Positions 27,488-36,280 of a DNA stretch of 64,000 nucleotides are shown piece after piece (position 1 is the stretch's first letter; each line of letters begins with the position of its first letter). The stretch spans positions 1 through 64,000 of the forward strand of contig NZ_JABGCH010000015.1 of the NCBI RefSeq assembly GCF_019799945.1. The letters run 5' to 3'. Source of the stretch: Modestobacter marinus. Its GTDB lineage: Bacteria > Actinomycetota > Actinomycetes > Mycobacteriales > Geodermatophilaceae. The position numbers were made by a program, and so were the translations under genes. A model generated the notes under the pieces. That model did not search any database. It was not told the DNA's origin and worked only from the letters and a program-made list of their open reading frames with translations.

Positions 27488-28291
27488 ATGGACAAGGTCG
27501 TTGCCAGCGCCGGCGAGGCGGTGGCGGACATCCCGGACGGCGCCACGCTGTCCGTCGGCGGGTTCGGGTTGTGCGGGGTGCCGATCGCGTTGATCGACGC
27601 ACTGCTGGAGCAGGGCGCGCGGAACCTCACCACGATCAGCAACAACTGCGGCGTGGACGACCAGGCGCTCGGCGTGCTGCTCTACGCCGGGCGGATCACC
27701 CGCACGATCAGCTCCTTCGTCGGCGGCAACAAGGAGCTGGCCCGGCTCTACCTGTCCGGGGAGCTCGAGGTGGAGCTCACCCCGCAGGGCACGCTGGCCG
27801 AGCGGCTGCGCGCCGGCGGCATCGGCGTCCCGGCGTTCTACACCCCCACCGGCGTCGGCACGATGGTCGCCGACGGCGGCATCCCGATCCGCTACGACGC
27901 CGAGGGCAACGTGGTGGAGACCAGCCGGCCCAAGGAGGTCCGAGAGTTCAGCGGCCGCCAGTACGTGCTGGAGACCGCGCTGACCGCCGACTTCGCGCTC
28001 GTGCGCGCCGCCAAGGGCGACCGGCACGGCAACCTGGTCTTCCGCGAGTCGGCGCGGAACTTCAACCCGCTGGCCGGCATGGCCGGGCGGATCACCCTCG
28101 CCGAGGTCGAGGAGCTCGTCGAGCCCGGCGAGATCACCCCCGAGGACGTGCACCTGCCCGGCGTGTTCGTGCAGCGCGTCGTCGTCGTGGGCCCCGAGGG
28201 CAAGAAGATCGAGAAGCGGACCACCCGTCCGCGCGCCGAGGCCGCCGCCCCGGCTGCCGCGGGCGACGAGGCGACGGAGGCGACGGCCTGA
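27488..28291 (+). CDS. scoA: 3-oxoacid CoA-transferase subunit A
   Basis: 267 residues from the ATG at 27488 (GGTGGA eight bases upstream; a GTG at 27476 is possible). Transfers CoA from succinyl-CoA to acetoacetate or a similar 3-oxoacid. Family signature [15 protein letters not shown], then [13 protein letters not shown] and a conserved [22 protein letters not shown] 25-residue Ala/Thr tail is likely disordered. The stop shares its last base with the scoB start, giving a tight heterodimer operon. Confidence 0.9.
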   Translation: MDKVVASAGEAVADIPDGATLSVGGFGLCGVPIALIDALLEQGARNLTTISNNCGVDDQALGVLLYAGRITRTISSFVGGNKELARLYLSGELEVELTPQGTLAERLRAGGIGVPAFYTPTGVGTMVADGGIPIRYDAEGNVVETSRPKEVREFSGRQYVLETALTADFALVRAAKGDRHGNLVFRESARNFNPLAGMAGRITLAEVEELVEPGEITPEDVHLPGVFVQRVVVVGPEGKKIEKRTTRPRAEAAAPAAAGDEATEATA

Positions 28292-28959
28292 TGGCACTGA
28301 CCCGTGACGAGCTCGCGGCCCGCGTGGCCCTGGAGCTGATCGACGGCCAGTACGTCAACCTGGGCATCGGGATGCCCACGCTGGTGCCCAACTTCGTCCC
28401 CGACGACGTGCACGTGGTGCTGCACAGCGAGAACGGCATCCTCGGCGTCGGCCCCTACCCCTTCGAGGGCGAGGAGGACCCGGACCTGATCAACGCCGGC
28501 AAGGAGACCGTGACGATCCTGCCGGGGGCGAGCTACTTCGACTCCTCGCTGTCCTTCGGCATGATCCGCGGCGGCCACCTGGACCTCGCGATCCTCGGCG
28601 CGATGCAGGTCAACGCCCGCGGCGACCTGGCCAACTGGCTGATCCCCGGCAAGATGGTCAACGGCATGGGCGGGGCGATGGACCTCGTCGGCGGCGCCAA
28701 GCGGGTGATCGTGATGATGGAGCACGTCGCCCGCGACGGCTCCGCCAAGATCGTCGAGGAGTGCACCCTGCCGCTCACCGGCAAGGCGTGCGTGAACCAG
28801 GTCATCACCGACCTGGCCGTCATCGACGTCACCCCCGACGGCCTGGTGCTGCGCGAGGTCGCCCCGGGCGTGAGCGTCGACGAGGTCGTCAGCCGGACCG
28901 GTGCTCCGCTGCAGGTGGCCGACGACGTCCCGGAGATGCGCCTGCCGGCGGTTGCGTGA
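28291..28959 (+). CDS. scoB: 3-oxoacid CoA-transferase subunit B
   Basis: 222 residues. The catalytic Glu lies in [11 protein letters not shown], and [13 protein letters not shown] and [13 protein letters not shown] are diagnostic of subunit B. Together with the upstream subunit it forms the SCOT-type transferase used for ketone-body or beta-ketoadipate-like 3-oxoacid use. Start overlaps the scoA stop by one base; its own stop overlaps the start of the DUF1028 gene (GTGA). Confidence 0.9.
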   Translation: MALTRDELAARVALELIDGQYVNLGIGMPTLVPNFVPDDVHVVLHSENGILGVGPYPFEGEEDPDLINAGKETVTILPGASYFDSSLSFGMIRGGHLDLAILGAMQVNARGDLANWLIPGKMVNGMGGAMDLVGGAKRVIVMMEHVARDGSAKIVEECTLPLTGKACVNQVITDLAVIDVTPDGLVLREVAPGVSVDEVVSRTGAPLQVADDVPEMRLPAVA

Positions 28960-29777
28960 CGTTCTCGGTCATCGCGCGGGACGCCGGCACCGGCGACCTG
29001 GGCATCGCGGTCAGCTCCTGCATCCTCGCCGTCGGCCGGGCGGTGCCCAACGTCCGGCCCGGCGTGGGCGTCGTCGCGGTGCAGGCCCGCAGCCGGCGCG
29101 GCCTGGGCGGGTCGCTGCTCACCGGGCTGGCCGAGGGCGTCATGCCGGAGGACCTCGTCCGGCGGGCCGCGCACGCCGCCGAGGACGTCGACCGGCAGAT
29201 CGCCGTCCTGGACGCCGCCGGCCGGGTGGCCGCCGACACCGGGCGTGGGTCGCTGCCGGCCAGCGGCCACGTGCTCGGCGACGGGTTCAGCGTGCAGGGC
29301 AACATGCTGGCCTCGGCCGAGGTGCTGCCCGCGATGTCGCAGGCGTTCACCGCCACCGGCGGCACGCTCGCCGACCGGCTGCTCGCCGCCCTGACCGCCG
29401 GCCAGGACGCCGGCGGCGACCTGCGCGGCCGCCAGTCGGCGGCGCTGCAGGTGGTCAGCGGCAGCCCCGCCACCGACGAGGACGACGGTGTCCGGATCGA
29501 CCTGCGGGTCGACGACTCCGGCGACCCGGTCGCCCAGCTGCGCATGCTGCGGAACCTTCAGCGCGCCTACGACGAGCGCGACTACGAGACCCTCGCCGTC
29601 TTCGCCCCCGAGGGTGCCCGCGACCTCTACGCCGCGCTGGCCGCGTCCCGCCGGGGCGACCGGGAGGCCGCCCGGAAGGCGCTGGAGGCGGTCCGGACGC
29701 GCCCGGGGTGGGCGACGTGGCTCGCCTCGATGGCCGGGGACTCGCGGCTCTCGGCGGTCTCCCGGCTGCTGGGCTGA
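28956..29777 (+). CDS. DUF1028 family protein
   Basis: 273 residues starting with GTG at 28956, overlapping the scoB stop by 4 nt. The N-terminal 200 residues are the DUF1028 domain: [21 protein letters not shown], then [11 protein letters not shown] and [14 protein letters not shown], an Ntn-hydrolase-like fold of unknown activity. The C-terminal 70 residues form a helical segment ([19 protein letters not shown]), a peptidoglycan-binding-like or TPR-like tail seen in some members. Coupling to a CoA-transferase is not something I know from other genomes; it suggests a shared catabolic substrate. Confidence 0.75.
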   Translation: MTFSVIARDAGTGDLGIAVSSCILAVGRAVPNVRPGVGVVAVQARSRRGLGGSLLTGLAEGVMPEDLVRRAAHAAEDVDRQIAVLDAAGRVAADTGRGSLPASGHVLGDGFSVQGNMLASAEVLPAMSQAFTATGGTLADRLLAALTAGQDAGGDLRGRQSAALQVVSGSPATDEDDGVRIDLRVDDSGDPVAQLRMLRNLQRAYDERDYETLAVFAPEGARDLYAALAASRRGDREAARKALEAVRTRPGWATWLASMAGDSRLSAVSRLLG

Positions 29778-29791
29778 ACCCGGCGCCGGGT
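29778..29791. terminator. Short palindrome between convergent genes
   Basis: ACCCGGCGCCGGGT, 14-bp perfect palindrome touching both stops. Loop too tight for a strong hairpin, so only a weak candidate. Confidence 0.25.
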
Positions 29792-31749
29792 CACCGCAGC
29801 GCGCAGGTCTCGTCCGCCCGCGCCTCCTCCAGCGGCACCAGCTCGATCTCGTAGACGGTCGCGCCGTCCCGCTCGTAGACCGGGCGCAGGGACTCGACGT
29901 CCGACAGGTCGTGGAACCCCTCGTTGGGGCTCGGCGTCCCCAGGACCGTGGTCGTCGAGGAGTAGACGTAGCGGACGCCGAGCTCCTCGACCGCCCCGCG
30001 CACGTCCTCGTCGGAGTCCAGGCAGTTCAGCCCGTCGACCAGCAGCTGCCGGGACCCCGGCAGCGGCGGGCTGACCGGGTCGGTCAGCGCGGCGCCGAAC
30101 ACCGGCCGGACGCCGGCGAGCGCCCACATCCACGGCGAGCCGTCGTTCGGGTCGTTCAGCACCGGCGCCCCGTCGGCGACCTCGGCCAGGAAGTCGAACG
30201 CCACGACGTCGGCCGGCCCGACCGAGCCGCCGCCCTCCGGGACGTAGGCCAGCCGCAGCCGCTCGACGTTGTCCTGCACGTAGAAGCCCTTGCTCAGCAC
30301 CCCCACGACCAGCACGACCAGCGCGAGGGCGCCGACGGCGACGAGGCCGCGGGGGGCCACCGCCCGGTCGCGACCGCGGGCGGCCACCCGGCTCAGCCGG
30401 CCGGCGAGCAGGTCCCCGATCCGGACGACCCCGACCGCGGCGAACACCGCGAGGAACAGGAACACCAGCGCCGCGAAACGGAAGCGGTCGTTCCACCAGG
30501 GGCCGGTCAGCACCGAGACGACCCGCCCCTCGTAGGCGGCCGCCAGCACGCACAGCCCGGCGAACACCACCGTCCCGCCGTACCACCAGCGCAGGGCGGG
30601 GACCCGCCAGCCGAGCGCGAGCCCGAGCAGCGCCGGGACGGCCAGCCACACCTGCGGGTAGTCGGTGCCGTAGTTGTAGAGCAGCAGCTCGCCGACGGCC
30701 TGGCCGGGTGACTGGGCCACCGGCCAGTCGACGATCGTCCCGCCGCCGGAGTCGAGGAGGGCCTTGCCGATCAGCGGCAGGGCGACCACCGCGGCCAGCA
30801 CCGCCGCGCAGCCGAGGACCACCACGTCCCGGGCGGCGTCCGCCGGCCGGGACACCCAGCGGGAGACGAGCAGGAAGACCGCGGCCAGCACGGCGGCCAT
30901 GGCCGCGCTCGGGTGGACCAGCGCCAGCCCGGCAGCGGCCAGGCCCAGCAGCACGACGCCGACCACCGACCGCTCGCGCAGGCAGGAGTGGAGCAGGACC
31001 AGGAACGCCGGGATCAGGGCGACGCCGAACGCGAAGACCCAGATCGGCCCGTGCCAGATCGGGTCCATCGGGTACCCCGTCGTCGCCGAGAGGAGCACGG
31101 GCGCGACGGCGGCCTCCCGGACCAGGCCCAGTGCCCGCAGCAGCGCCACCAGCCCCACCCCGGCGATCAGCGGGATGCACGCCATCAGCGCGTTGATGCT
31201 GGTGACGGTGTCGCCGTGGAGCTGGGCGACGAGCGAGGCGATGGCGTGCAGCGCGTCCGGGTAGACCGACGCGCCCTCGGGGTACCCGTTGAGCAGGCTG
31301 GCGACCGAGGGGCTGGCGTTCCCGGTGCTGGTGATCGCCTCGACGGCGTTGACGTGGAAGAGGGCGTCGAACCCCTGGTTGGGCACCCGGAAGCTCCCGG
31401 TCCCGCGCCCCACCACCAGGAAGCCGACGACGCCGCCGACCGCGACGCCCACCAGGGTCAGCGCCGACCACAGCCGCGCGTGCTCCGGCGCAGCCGGCTC
31501 GTCCCGGTCCGGGCCCGCCGGCTCGCGGCGCCGGGCCGACCAGACCCCGAGGAGCGCCGCCAGGACCAGCAGCCCGGCGGTCACCGCGCCGGCCGCCAGC
31601 GGCGTCCAGCGCAGACCGGCCGCGGACGACACCACGATCGCGAGCACGACCAGCGCGGCGGTGAGCAGCGGCGCGACGCCGAGGCCCGCCCATCCCCTGA
31701 TCCGGAACGCGAGTGCGAGCAGGAGTCCGGGTGCGAAGACCAGCAGCAC
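29791..31749 (-). CDS. DUF6541 polytopic membrane protein, second copy
   Basis: 652 residues, paralogous to the protein at 18170. Shared landmarks: PNQGFDALFHVNAVEAI in the first large loop, VYPDALHAIASLVA, GPWWNDRFRF, VLNDPNDGSPWMWA and LNCLDSDEDVRGAVEELG. About thirteen helices, then a soluble C-terminal domain. GTG at 31749 is the first ordinary start in frame after a stop at 31836. It follows the DPPR synthase gene by 175 bp in the same direction, with a candidate -10 TAGTCT at 31834-31839. This placement links the family more closely to arabinan or galactan assembly. Confidence 0.65.
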   Translation of the reverse strand: MLLVFAPGLLLALAFRIRGWAGLGVAPLLTAALVVLAIVVSSAAGLRWTPLAAGAVTAGLLVLAALLGVWSARRREPAGPDRDEPAAPEHARLWSALTLVGVAVGGVVGFLVVGRGTGSFRVPNQGFDALFHVNAVEAITSTGNASPSVASLLNGYPEGASVYPDALHAIASLVAQLHGDTVTSINALMACIPLIAGVGLVALLRALGLVREAAVAPVLLSATTGYPMDPIWHGPIWVFAFGVALIPAFLVLLHSCLRERSVVGVVLLGLAAAGLALVHPSAAMAAVLAAVFLLVSRWVSRPADAARDVVVLGCAAVLAAVVALPLIGKALLDSGGGTIVDWPVAQSPGQAVGELLLYNYGTDYPQVWLAVPALLGLALGWRVPALRWWYGGTVVFAGLCVLAAAYEGRVVSVLTGPWWNDRFRFAALVFLFLAVFAAVGVVRIGDLLAGRLSRVAARGRDRAVAPRGLVAVGALALVVLVVGVLSKGFYVQDNVERLRLAYVPEGGGSVGPADVVAFDFLAEVADGAPVLNDPNDGSPWMWALAGVRPVFGAALTDPVSPPLPGSRQLLVDGLNCLDSDEDVRGAVEELGVRYVYSSTTTVLGTPSPNEGFHDLSDVESLRPVYERDGATVYEIELVPLEEARADETCALR

Positions 31750-31833
31750 CGCGACGGTGAGAGTCAGGAGCGCGTACAGGTGGTGCCGCCGTCCAGAGAG
31801 TCGGCTCCGCGGTGTCGCGGACGGGTCACCCTC

Positions 31834-31839
31834 AGACTA
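31834..31839 (-). promoter_or_regulatory. Candidate -10 for the second DUF6541 gene
   Basis: TAGTCT on the minus strand, 85 bases before the GTG at 31749; would give a leadered transcript independent of ubiA. Confidence 0.25.
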
Positions 31840-31924
31840 GGACAGGGCCCGGGCCGGACGGCCGGGGACGACGGACTCCCCCGGCGCACCGACCCCACCG
31901 TTCCCACGCACCACAACCGGCGCG

Positions 31925-32896
31925 TCAGCGCGTGAGGACACCCGCCACGACCAGCCCGAGCCACAGCGCGCCCAGCCCCAGCAGCACCCGGTCCCCGAGG
32001 ACGACGTCCTCCGGCGCACCGGCCTGACCCCGGTCGACGTCGACCGCGTAGCGCAGGAGGCCGAGGACGAACGGTGCGATGGACGCGGTCTCCCAGGGGA
32101 AGCCGTCGTGCGCGGCGCGCAGCTCGAACGCCCACAGGCCGTACGCGGTGCAGGCCACCCCGGCCGACAGGCTCCAGACGAACCGCAGGTAGCTCGCCGA
32201 GTACTCGGCCAGCGACTTGCGCGTCTGGGCCACCTCGCCGACGGCGACCAGCTCGCCGTACCGCTTCCCCGCCACCATGAACAGCGCGCCGAACGCGGCC
32301 ACCAGGAGGAACCACTGGGAGAGCGGGATGCCCGCCGCCGCGCCACCGGCCACCCCGCGCAGCAGGAAGCCGGAGGCCACCACCGCGAGGTCGATGACCG
32401 GCTGGTCCTTGAGGAAGTAGGAGTACGCCAGCGAGATCACCACGTAGGCGCCGAGGACGCCGGCGAGCTGCGGGCGGCTGAGCAGGGCGGCGGCGGCCAG
32501 GACGCCGGCCAGCAGCACCACGCCCACCACCACGGCCACGGGCACCGGCACGATCCCGGCGGCCACCGGTCGCCAGCGCTTTCGGGGGTGCCGGCGGTCC
32601 TCGGCGACGTCGTGGACGTCGTTGAGCAGGTAGATGCCGCTGGCGGCCAGGCAGAACAGCACGAAGGCCAGCGCCGTGGGCAGCAGCACGGCCGGCTGGG
32701 CGAGGGTGCCCGCGGCGAGGGGCGCGGCGAGGACGAGCACGTTCTTCAGCCACTGCCGTGGCCGCATCGTCCGGACGACGCCGCCGACGACCGCGGCCGG
32801 CGACCGCTGGGGATGCCCCTCCGCCACGCCGGTCTCCGGTCGCAGCGGGTGCTCGCCGTGCTGGTGCACCGGGGACCGCGCCGCCTCCGATGTCAC
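31925..32896 (-). CDS. ubiA: Decaprenyl-phosphate phosphoribosyltransferase (DPPR synthase)
   Basis: 323 residues. UbiA-superfamily enzyme joining decaprenyl phosphate to phosphoribosyl pyrophosphate, the first step to the arabinose donor DPA. Motif 1 is YLLNDVHDVAEDRRHPRKR (90-106), with the magnesium-binding Asn/Asp set; motif 2 YSYFLKDQPVIDL follows. Nine helices. The start is the GTG at 32896 because AGGAGG precedes it; the longer frame is the tail of the intergenic region. It lies 136 bp behind the Emb gene in the same direction, as expected for a DPA/arabinan module. The phosphatase partner is likely the PAP2 protein at 26064. Confidence 0.9.
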   Translation of the reverse strand: MTSEAARSPVHQHGEHPLRPETGVAEGHPQRSPAAVVGGVVRTMRPRQWLKNVLVLAAPLAAGTLAQPAVLLPTALAFVLFCLAASGIYLLNDVHDVAEDRRHPRKRWRPVAAGIVPVPVAVVVGVVLLAGVLAAAALLSRPQLAGVLGAYVVISLAYSYFLKDQPVIDLAVVASGFLLRGVAGGAAAGIPLSQWFLLVAAFGALFMVAGKRYGELVAVGEVAQTRKSLAEYSASYLRFVWSLSAGVACTAYGLWAFELRAAHDGFPWETASIAPFVLGLLRYAVDVDRGQAGAPEDVVLGDRVLLGLGALWLGLVVAGVLTR

Positions 32897-33032
32897 CGAT
32901 CGTCCTCCTCTGCCCTCGCGTCCACCGACGCGCGGCGGCCCGGGGCGCCGCTGCGCCCCGGGCCACGGTAGCGCCCGCACCGGTGGACGGGGTCCGGCCG
33001 GCGGCGCGGCACCGCCCGCCGGGGTCGGCCGA

Positions 33033-36000
33033 TCACCGGGCGGGGCGGTCCCCCCAGCCCAGCGGCGGCGCCCAGCCACGGGTGGTGGTGGTCTCCGTCC
33101 TGAGCTCGTACCGCCCCTCGGGGTACGGGTGCTCGAACCGGTAGACGCCGACGTCCTGGACCTGCGGTGCCCCCGGGAGCCGGGTCGGGAGCGCGGTCAC
33201 CGACGCCTCCCGCAGGACCGGGGCGTAGAGCCCGCCCCGGTCGACGAGCCAGGTCGCGTCCGCGAGCTGCGCCCCCATCGAGCCGCCGTAGAGGACGCCG
33301 TCCTGCACCGGCTCGGTGATGCCGTACTGGACCCGGGGCTGCTGCTGGCAGGGGAACAGCAGGGCGATCTGCCAGGCCACGGCCACCGGCTGGTCGCCGC
33401 CGAGGTGGGACTCGACGGAGACCCACGCGCGCAGCGAGGGCTCGGAGAAGGCGAGCCACCCGCCGACGTCGGTGGTCGAGTCGAGGGCGACCAGCCGGAC
33501 GGCGTCGGCCCCGGCCTCCCCGGACACCTCGGGGTCCAGGGTGAGGGTCCGCCAGAACGGGGTGCTCTGCTCGTCGCCGAGCTCCTCCCGGGCGACCACC
33601 TGGACCCCGTCGGGGGTCGACCGGCCGTACTCGGCCACCAGGGCGTTGCCCCCGCCGAGGTTCCCGGCGGCGGTGAGCGCCACCGCCTCCCGGTCGGTGT
33701 CCAGCTCCGGCAGGGAGTACCAGCCGGTGAAGCTGGTCCCGGTCACCCCGTTGAACGTCGGCGGCAGGAGGCTGCCCCAGATCCGGCCCGCCGAGCCCGC
33801 CGGGGGCACCGCCGCGTACCAGCCGGCCCCCTCGGTGAAGACGCCGACGTCGCCGGCGGACTGCTCGTCCAGGGGCCGGCCCTCGTCGCCGAGCACCTCG
33901 AAGGCCCCCGACGCGTGGCAGTTCCGGGCCAGCGGGTCGCGCAGCGTGTCGCCCCACGGTGTCCACGACTCCTGGTCGGCCACCGCCGCGTACGCGAACG
34001 TGCCCACCAGGTAGGTGCCGCCCACGGCCAGCCCGACGGTCAGCACGACGGGCAGCGCCCGGGTCACCGCGACCGGCCAGGCGGAGTCGTCTCCGCGGCG
34101 GCGCGCCCGCCACCACATCACCACGGCGACCAGCACCAGGCCGGCGAGCCACGGGACCGGGCTCTTCAGCGGGATGCCGAGCGACGGCGGGACGTTCGCC
34201 TGCGGGACGCCGAGCATCCAGGACGACGGCCAGGCGTTCGACCCGGCGAAGGACAGCGCGACGGTGAGCACCACCGCCAGGGCGGCGAACAGCACGGTCG
34301 GCACCGGCAGGGACCGGCGGGCGTGCACCTGCCGGGTGGCCCGGACCAGCCCGCAGAGGAACAGGGTCACGAACACCGACCCCACGCCCACCAGGCTGCC
34401 GAAGTGGAAGGACCACTTGCTCGGGGTCAACCAGAGCAGCAGCAGGCTCAGGCCCAGGCTGACCGCCGACAGGTGCAGCAGCACCGGCAGCGGGCGGCCG
34501 CGCCCGCGCAGGGCGGCGGCCAGCACCAGCCAGCCCACCAGCGCCACGATCGCGATCAGCACCGGCAGCCGTTTGGCGTAGGCGCCCATGAAGTCCTGCT
34601 GCAGCAGCATCGTGTAGCGGGAGTACTCGTCGGTCCAGCCCAGCTGCGGCTGCGCCGCCAGGAAGATCTCCTGGCCGCGGATGAAGTCACGCAGCGTGCC
34701 GTCCCCGAACGCCAGCACGCTGGCGACCGCGCCGGGGGCCACGATCGCGACGACCCGGCCCAGGGTGGCCGGCAGCCGGCCGGTCCGGACCAGCCGGGCC
34801 ATCGCCGGCAGCCCGGCCGCCAGCGGCGCGAGGGTGACGAAGCCGGTCGGGTGGCAGACGAAGCCGACCGCGGCGACCAGGACGGCGACGCCGTACCAGA
34901 TCAGCCTCCGCCGGCGGACCGCCGTCACCACCGACAGCAGCGTGCCGGCGCCGGCCAGCGCGACCACCGCCTCCGGCCGGATGCCCATGTCGTAGGGCAT
35001 CCACCAGACAAGGAAGACCAGGGCGAGCAGCGCGTGCCCGCCGAGCCGGGTCCACTGCCCCCGCCACGGGGCCACCGCGACCAGGCGGGCGGCCAGCACG
35101 TACGTGCCGAGGCCGGCCAGCAGGGCCGGCACCCGCAGCGCCGCCGGCGCGTCCCCCGCCACCTGCTGCCACCAGCCGAGCAGCCGGTAGAACCAGGTGA
35201 ACGGGGTGAAGCTCTGGTTGAGCAGCTGGAAGTAGTTGCCCACGTAGCCCTCGAGCGGGGCGTTGCGGGCCATGGCGGCGTAGTAGCCGTCGTCCCCGGT
35301 CATCGGCGTCAGGAGCGTCCAGAGGAGCAGCACGGCCACGACGACGAGGTCGACTCCCCGGCGCAGCCAGAAGGCCACGCCCCAGCTCCGCCGTCGTCGG
35401 GGCCGCCGGGACCGCGTGCCCGCCCGCCACAGCCACACGAGCGTGAGGACCGCCCCGCCCAGGCAGACCGCGACGAGGCCGACCTTCAGCCCCGTGGGGC
35501 TGGTGGCGAACTGGTCGTCGACGCCGATGCGGACGCTCAGCTCCTCGTCGTCCGCCGCGGACAGCGACCCGAGCGAGGTGGCCAGCACGTCGATCCCGGG
35601 CAGCGCGGTGGCCCGCGCCCGGCCGACGACCTCGCCGTCCCGGCTGACCTCCAGGCCGCTGCCGTCGCCGTGCAGCGCGTAGGTGCACGCACCGGCCGGG
35701 ACCGGCTCCTCGAGCAGCACCCGGTCCATCGACTCGATCCGCAGCACGCCCCCGCCGGCGGTGATCAGCAGGCCCTGGGTGCCGGCGACGGCCGCCCCGG
35801 GGCGGATCGTGGAGAACACGACGCCGTCCGCGGTCCCGGCCGCGGCCCGCAGCGCGCCGCAGCTCATCTCGACGTCGAGGGTCACCGGCTCCTGGGACGT
35901 GAGCACGAGCATGGTGGAGACCGGCTGCCCGGGGACCTCCGGCCAGGTGACCACGGGGGTGCTCATCTCGACCGGCGCGAACGGCAGCAGCACCGCGGCG

Positions 36001-36218
36001 ACGATCGTGAGGGCGGCGACCAGCGGGCCCCACCAGGACGCGGTCCGACCGCGCCCGGGGAGCTCGTCCCGCGCGGGTCCCCCGGGCGACGGCGGGAGGT
36101 CCGGGACCGCCTCCTCGGCCGTTCCCGTCTGCGCCGCCACTCCGCCGGCCACCGGTCCTCTCATGTCGTCGCCGCGTCCCGGGTGCCCGGTGGACACGGG
36201 GATCGCCTCGTCCCGCAC
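33033..36218 (-). CDS. emb: Arabinosyltransferase of the EmbA/B/C family
   Basis: 1061 residues, full length for the family. It builds arabinan on the periplasmic side using decaprenyl-phospho-arabinose. First helix 61-80, N-terminal carbohydrate-binding jelly-roll (about 85-245), then a GT-C core with the catalytic MTGDDGYYAAMARNA (306-320), the position of the two acidic residues needed for transfer. About a dozen helices follow, ending with a large soluble C-terminal carbohydrate-binding module (about 720-1061) with WGSLLPPTFNGVTGTS. GTG at 36218 is six bases from CAGACT, a leaderless start. Only one Emb gene is seen here, versus three in mycobacteria. Confidence 0.9.
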   Translation of the reverse strand: MRDEAIPVSTGHPGRGDDMRGPVAGGVAAQTGTAEEAVPDLPPSPGGPARDELPGRGRTASWWGPLVAALTIVAAVLLPFAPVEMSTPVVTWPEVPGQPVSTMLVLTSQEPVTLDVEMSCGALRAAAGTADGVVFSTIRPGAAVAGTQGLLITAGGGVLRIESMDRVLLEEPVPAGACTYALHGDGSGLEVSRDGEVVGRARATALPGIDVLATSLGSLSAADDEELSVRIGVDDQFATSPTGLKVGLVAVCLGGAVLTLVWLWRAGTRSRRPRRRRSWGVAFWLRRGVDLVVVAVLLLWTLLTPMTGDDGYYAAMARNAPLEGYVGNYFQLLNQSFTPFTWFYRLLGWWQQVAGDAPAALRVPALLAGLGTYVLAARLVAVAPWRGQWTRLGGHALLALVFLVWWMPYDMGIRPEAVVALAGAGTLLSVVTAVRRRRLIWYGVAVLVAAVGFVCHPTGFVTLAPLAAGLPAMARLVRTGRLPATLGRVVAIVAPGAVASVLAFGDGTLRDFIRGQEIFLAAQPQLGWTDEYSRYTMLLQQDFMGAYAKRLPVLIAIVALVGWLVLAAALRGRGRPLPVLLHLSAVSLGLSLLLLWLTPSKWSFHFGSLVGVGSVFVTLFLCGLVRATRQVHARRSLPVPTVLFAALAVVLTVALSFAGSNAWPSSWMLGVPQANVPPSLGIPLKSPVPWLAGLVLVAVVMWWRARRRGDDSAWPVAVTRALPVVLTVGLAVGGTYLVGTFAYAAVADQESWTPWGDTLRDPLARNCHASGAFEVLGDEGRPLDEQSAGDVGVFTEGAGWYAAVPPAGSAGRIWGSLLPPTFNGVTGTSFTGWYSLPELDTDREAVALTAAGNLGGGNALVAEYGRSTPDGVQVVAREELGDEQSTPFWRTLTLDPEVSGEAGADAVRLVALDSTTDVGGWLAFSEPSLRAWVSVESHLGGDQPVAVAWQIALLFPCQQQPRVQYGITEPVQDGVLYGGSMGAQLADATWLVDRGGLYAPVLREASVTALPTRLPGAPQVQDVGVYRFEHPYPEGRYELRTETTTTRGWAPPLGWGDRPAR

Positions 36219-36224
36219 GGGGAG

Positions 36225-36230
36225 AGTCTG
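36225..36230 (-). promoter_or_regulatory. -10 element of leaderless emb gene
   Basis: CAGACT on the minus strand with a six-base gap to the GTG at 36218. Confidence 0.4.
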
Positions 36231-36268
36231 ACGTGGCGGTCTTCCGCGCCCCCGCCCAACACCCCGAC

Positions 36269-36274
36269 TACGGT
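36269..36274 (+). promoter_or_regulatory. -10 element of leaderless flippase gene
   Basis: TACGGT, six bases, GTG at 36281. It is back to back with the emb promoter within 50 bp. Confidence 0.5.
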
Positions 36275-36280
36275 CCCCTG

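Noticed and set aside
36233-36280. Upstream GTG start of the second flippase
   Set aside because: It adds 16 residues of low quality and lies upstream of the -10-like TACGGT that fits a leaderless start at 36281.
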